A stretch of 8,665 bases of DNA from assembly GCA_012516115.1 (NCBI GenBank), contig JAAYXC010000194.1, forward strand, positions 1-8,665, read 5' to 3'. Source of the DNA: Bacillota bacterium (GTDB taxonomy: Bacteria; Bacillota; UBA4882; JAAYXC01). Of the stretch, positions 6,120-8,665 are shown piece by piece (position 1 is the first letter of the stretch; each line of letters begins with the position of its first letter). Below the pieces are notes generated by a model. It did no database searches. It was not told the origin of the DNA and was given only the letters and a program-made list of their open reading frames with translations. The translations under genes and the position numbers were made by a program.

Positions 6120-6138
6120 GGAAAGTGGAAGTTTGTGT

Positions 6139-6168
6139 GGAATATATTTACATAAATGTAGCATATCC
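6139..6168 (+). promoter_or_regulatory. Palindrome/hairpin in the radical SAM leader
   Basis: TACAT-AA-ATGTA (6149-6160) is a perfect inverted repeat. It is flanked by a second pair, GGA(A)TAT (6139-6145) and ATATCC (6163-6168), which extends it into an imperfect hairpin. It lies just downstream of the predicted transcription start. It could be a repressor operator or an RNA hairpin. I cannot name a regulator that fits. Confidence 0.5.
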
Positions 6169-6243
6169 TTTATCCGGTGGCTGCGGCCCGAATCTCGCGC
6201 GCCTGATGTTTATATGATGCCATAAAGAAAGGAGAGAGATAGG

Positions 6244-7626
6244 ATGGCATCCATCACGGCCAAGAGGTTCTTCGGGAAGGTCGTTCTCCGCCATGCCCTA
6301 AATTACGCGGCCAAAGATCCGGAAAAAAACCTTCTCCGGGTGATCGAATGGGGTGAACGCCTGGCCGTGGAAGAGGAACACCGCCAGGCGGCCCGGACCA
6401 TCCTGGCCACCCTGGGCGCCCCCCACAACAACTGGACCCGTCTCGTCAAGACGCAACTTCGTCGTCTATCCCCGCGGGTGCGGGAAAAAACGGTCGTCAA
6501 CTTCTTCCTCAACGCCGCCCTCCTCGGCATCGCCAGGGCACGGTCCCTGGAAAAGGTCTACGGCGTTCATCTTCCCTGGGTCATGCTCCTCGATCCCACC
6601 GGACGATGCAACCTCCGCTGCAAAGGTTGTTGGGCCGGAGAATACGACCGTTCTCAAGAGATGGACTTCGCCACCCTCGACCGCATTATAAAAGAAGGAG
6701 AAGATCTGGGCATCTATTTTATCGTCGTCTCGGGCGGCGAACCCACCTTGAGAATGAAAGCCCTCCTGACCCTGGCCCGCCGGCATAACGATGCCCTCTT
6801 TCACATCTTCACAAACGGCACCTTAATCGACGAAAAGACGGCGGCCGCCGTGGCCGAGCTCGGGAACATCACTTTTGCCATCAGCCTGGAAGGTCTTGCC
6901 GAGGCCACCGATGCCCGGCGTGGACCGGGTGTTTTCGCCCGGGTGATGGAAGCTATGGACCATCTCCGCGCGGCCGGGGTTCTCTTCGGTTTCTCCGCCA
7001 CCTATACCAGGGAAAACGCCGAGGAGATCGGGAGCAACCGGTTTATCGACCTCATGATCGAAAAGGGATGTGCCTACGGCTGGCTCTTTACCTACGTTCC
7101 GGTCGGTGGGAGCACCGATCTGGCCTATATGGCCACGCCGGAACAACGGGCCAGGATGTACCGGACCGTTCGACGCTGGCGGGAGGAAAAACCCATTTTC
7201 GTCGCGGACTTCTGGAACGATGGCGAGGCGGTGGATGGGTGCATCGCCGGTGGACGTTGTTACTTCCATATCAACGCCATGGGCGACGTGGAACCCTGCG
7301 CCTTCATCCATTACGCCAACGTGAACATCAAAGAGACGACGTTGCTTGAAGCCTTAAAGTGTCCGCTTTTTAAAGCCTACCAGGCCCGGCAACCCTTCGG
7401 CCACAACCATCTGCGGCCCTGTCCGCTCATCGACCACCCTTGGATGCTGGAGGAGATCGTCCGCGAAAGCGGTGCCTATTCCACGCAGAAAAACAACATA
7501 TCCGCACCCCAGCTCTGTCAACCCCTCTACGGTTATGCCGAATCGTGGCAGAAGATCGCCGATACCCTCTGGAGGGAAGCGCGGGAGGCGGAAAGGGATA
7601 AGGTGGCGCGGCCGCACTCGGCTTGA
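6244..7626 (+). CDS. Radical SAM protein with C-terminal cysteine cluster, function unknown
   Basis: This 460-residue enzyme should cleave S-adenosylmethionine at a [4Fe-4S] cluster. The radical SAM motif is CNLRCKGCW (Cys122, Cys126, Cys129), followed by SGGEPTLR (163-170) and FTNGTLID (189-196). An N-terminal helical domain of about 105 residues (ALNYAAKDPEKNLLRVIEWGERL near 18-40) precedes the barrel. The C-terminal part has cysteines at 333, 339, 352, 373, 393 and 425, in CIAGGRCYFHINAMGDVEPC and LRPCPLIDHPW. This resembles a SPASM-type auxiliary cluster, with GDVEPC typical of the type. The family appears common in Clostridia without a known substrate to my knowledge. A role in lipid modification, as for other radical SAM enzymes of thermophiles, is possible but unsupported here. 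There is no signal peptide or clear membrane span. ATG 6244 follows AAAGGAG at nine bases. The gene stands alone, divergent from rpsO and convergent with the SLH gene, so context does not reveal its substrate. Confidence 0.9.
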   Translation: MASITAKRFFGKVVLRHALNYAAKDPEKNLLRVIEWGERLAVEEEHRQAARTILATLGAPHNNWTRLVKTQLRRLSPRVREKTVVNFFLNAALLGIARARSLEKVYGVHLPWVMLLDPTGRCNLRCKGCWAGEYDRSQEMDFATLDRIIKEGEDLGIYFIVVSGGEPTLRMKALLTLARRHNDALFHIFTNGTLIDEKTAAAVAELGNITFAISLEGLAEATDARRGPGVFARVMEAMDHLRAAGVLFGFSATYTRENAEEIGSNRFIDLMIEKGCAYGWLFTYVPVGGSTDLAYMATPEQRARMYRTVRRWREEKPIFVADFWNDGEAVDGCIAGGRCYFHINAMGDVEPCAFIHYANVNIKETTLLEALKCPLFKAYQARQPFGHNHLRPCPLIDHPWMLEEIVRESGAYSTQKNNISAPQLCQPLYGYAESWQKIADTLWREAREAERDKVARPHSA

Positions 7627-7636
7627 GGGCTTTTTT

Positions 7637-7664
7637 CGAAAAAAACGCCCCCGTACGGGGGCGT
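7637..7664 (-). terminator. Terminator between the convergent radical SAM and SLH genes
   Basis: The perfect palindrome ACGCCCCCGTACGGGGGCGT (7645-7664) is followed on the minus strand by a run of seven T (7645-7639, sharing its first T with the stem). It is a strong terminator for the SLH gene, whose stop lies 21 bases away. On the plus strand it is followed only by AAAATTT, so termination of the radical SAM transcript is weaker. There an overlapping fold (GGGC/GCCC with T6/A6, 7627-7650) competes with it. Confidence 0.88.
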
Positions 7665-7685
7665 AAAATTTCCTGCCGGCTTACC

Positions 7686-8471
7686 CTAAAAGATAGCCGC
7701 GAGGAGTCCCACGATGATCCCCAACAAGCCCATGGTCTTGGCTTTTTTGGCTTCCGCTTCGGCCTTGGTCACATCCTGGGACGACTGAGCCCTGAACTCC
7801 GTAATGGTCTTCTGGGCCTCTGTCAGATCGGCCTGAAGCTTGGCCAGGGCCTCGTCGTGCGCTTTATCTTTTTCTTCCAGGGCTTGGACTTTTTCTTCGA
7901 GCGTGGTGACCCTTACATCCAGGGCGTCCAGTTCCTCGAAAAATTGCTCTTCCAAATCCTGAATCGCCGCGTAAATATCTTCGGAAAGGCTATCCAGGTC
8001 TTCCTGGGTCGCGAATTCCTGCGCCGCCAGCTCTTCCTGGATTAAGGCCACGACGTCTTCCTTGCTGAGATACGTTTTATCCGAAACGGTCCCCGTGCCG
8101 GCTTTTTCCGTCGCCGCCTGGGCCTTTTCCGCCGCAGCCTGGGCCGCCTGGGCCGCCGCTTCCGCCTCTTTGGCGGCCTCGAGGGCTTTCTCCGCTCCGA
8201 CCGATCCTGGCTGGACGTTGGCCAGTTTTTCCTCGAAGTACTTCATCAACCGGGCCAGGAACTCCACGACTTCGTTTCGGGTTGCCGGGCGCTCACCCCT
8301 GAAGGTTCCGTCGGGATATCCTTTGATCAGCCCGGCGTCGTAAACCAGACGGAACGACTCGTAGACCCAGCTGTCCACCGTCGGCGCATCGTCGAACTGG
8401 GCAAAGGCAGCCTGACTCAAGAAAAGGCAGAAGGCAACGACTAAACCCACTCCCACTATAAAGCGACGCAT
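7686..8471 (-). CDS. Exported SLH-domain coiled-coil protein with C-terminal membrane anchor
   Basis: This 261-residue envelope protein shows four parts. A signal peptide (1-24, MRRF then a hydrophobic core, ending AAFA before QF) directs export. One S-layer homology domain (about 30-80) has DSWVYESFRLVYDAG, GLIKGYPDGTF and TRNEVVEFLARL and should bind a cell-wall polymer. An Ala-rich stretch (about 93-125) and a charged heptad-like coiled coil (about 170-235, with LEEQFFEELDAL, VTTLEEKVQALEEKD and LAKLQADL) form a rod. A lysine-rich segment and a terminal hydrophobic stretch (246-261, GLLGIIVGLLAAIF) look like a membrane anchor. The order SLH, rod, membrane anchor is that of Omp-alpha spacer proteins of Thermotoga. 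In a monoderm the tail would sit in the cytoplasmic membrane. I chose ATG 8471, with GGGGGTG 12 bases upstream. GTG 8486 (266 residues) is the alternative, but it lies within that site. The gene is monocistronic, with its own promoter and terminator. Confidence 0.88.
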   Translation of the reverse strand: MRRFIVGVGLVVAFCLFLSQAAFAQFDDAPTVDSWVYESFRLVYDAGLIKGYPDGTFRGERPATRNEVVEFLARLMKYFEEKLANVQPGSVGAEKALEAAKEAEAAAQAAQAAAEKAQAATEKAGTGTVSDKTYLSKEDVVALIQEELAAQEFATQEDLDSLSEDIYAAIQDLEEQFFEELDALDVRVTTLEEKVQALEEKDKAHDEALAKLQADLTEAQKTITEFRAQSSQDVTKAEAEAKKAKTMGLLGIIVGLLAAIF

Positions 8472-8602
8472 CTTAGAAGCACGCACCCCCTTTAAAAATT
8501 TGCTCGAACACCGTAGAGGTGCCTACCGGCCGCTCTCACCCCCTCGTCCTTCCCGGCCACGGGTTAATTAGGGACAGCCGAAATGTCGCCTCTTTCTCCC
8601 CA

Positions 8603-8632
8603 AGTCTAACACAACATGGAAGAGCTTGTCAA
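8603..8632 (-). promoter_or_regulatory. Promoter of the SLH gene with AT-rich upstream region
   Basis: A consensus -35 box TTGACA (8632-8627) is separated by 18 bases from TAGACT (8608-8603), preceded by TGT as an extended -10. An A/T-rich stretch (8641-8665) upstream may act as an UP element. The predicted start near 8596 leaves an untranslated leader of about 125 nt with two short hairpins (8571-8590 and about 8511-8529), as is common for abundant surface-protein mRNAs. Confidence 0.68.
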
Positions 8633-8665
8633 GGAAAACCCTTTACCTTTAATTCTATTTATAAA

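Noticed and set aside
6231..6243. GGAGAGAGATAGG before the radical SAM gene as a TRAP binding site
   Set aside because: Only about three GAG/TAG triplets occur, one base apart. TRAP needs around nine to eleven repeats spaced by two or three bases. The stretch is better explained as the ribosome binding site.
1..8665. Mobile elements, CRISPR arrays, tRNA genes, toxin-antitoxin pairs or defence genes
   Set aside because: No transposase or integrase motifs, direct repeat arrays, cloverleaf-like sequences or paired small genes were seen. All major coding space is accounted for by eight intact chromosomal genes.

Overview
The window looks like a chromosomal segment of a GC-rich Firmicute, most likely a clostridial anaerobe of the Moorella/Desulfotomaculum/Carboxydothermus type and plausibly a thermophile. 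This placement is inferred from several features: strong AGGAGGTG-type ribosome binding sites, frequent TTG starts, the tryptophan-sensing RNA-binding protein TRAP (MtrB, known almost only from Firmicutes), a radical SAM enzyme of a clostridial type, and an S-layer-homology (SLH) protein. No mobile element, CRISPR array, tRNA or rRNA gene is visible.

Layout. Seven genes are on the minus strand and one is on the plus strand. Reading the minus strand from right to left: an exported SLH/coiled-coil protein with a C-terminal membrane anchor (7686-8471); ribosomal protein S15, rpsO (5666-5935); polynucleotide phosphorylase, pnp (3437-5569); an orphan multi-pass membrane histidine kinase (2021-3385); a malic enzyme (776-2008); TRAP, mtrB (438-695); and a small DUF2007-like protein (87-293). 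The single plus-strand gene is a radical SAM protein (6244-7626). It is divergent from rpsO and convergent with the SLH gene.

Transcription. Readable sigma-A-like promoters lie in front of rpsO (TTTACA-17-TAGAAT), the radical SAM gene (TTGACT-18-TAAAAT), mtrB (TTGACT-17-TATCAT) and the SLH gene (TTGACA-18-TAGACT). The rpsO and radical SAM promoters are back to back. Intrinsic terminators follow mtrB and the SLH gene. A long perfect palindrome overlaps the rpsO stop codon, and a second strong hairpin sits in the pnp leader, so rpsO-pnp looks like an attenuated or processed operon. The kinase and malic enzyme genes are 12 nt apart and probably share the pnp transcript. The mtrB promoter overlaps the TTG codon that a naive gene call would use, which fixes the real mtrB start further in.

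How the parts relate. rpsO and pnp are the classic translation/RNA-decay pair. The kinase and malic enzyme may link a membrane signal to pyruvate/malate metabolism, but no response regulator is present. TRAP would act on trp genes elsewhere in the genome. I see no clearly new multi-gene system. The points most worth a second look are the SLH/coiled-coil/tail-anchor protein (resembling Omp-alpha spacers), the structured rpsO leader, the double hairpin between rpsO and pnp, the orphan kinase, and the lone radical SAM gene with its palindromic leader.
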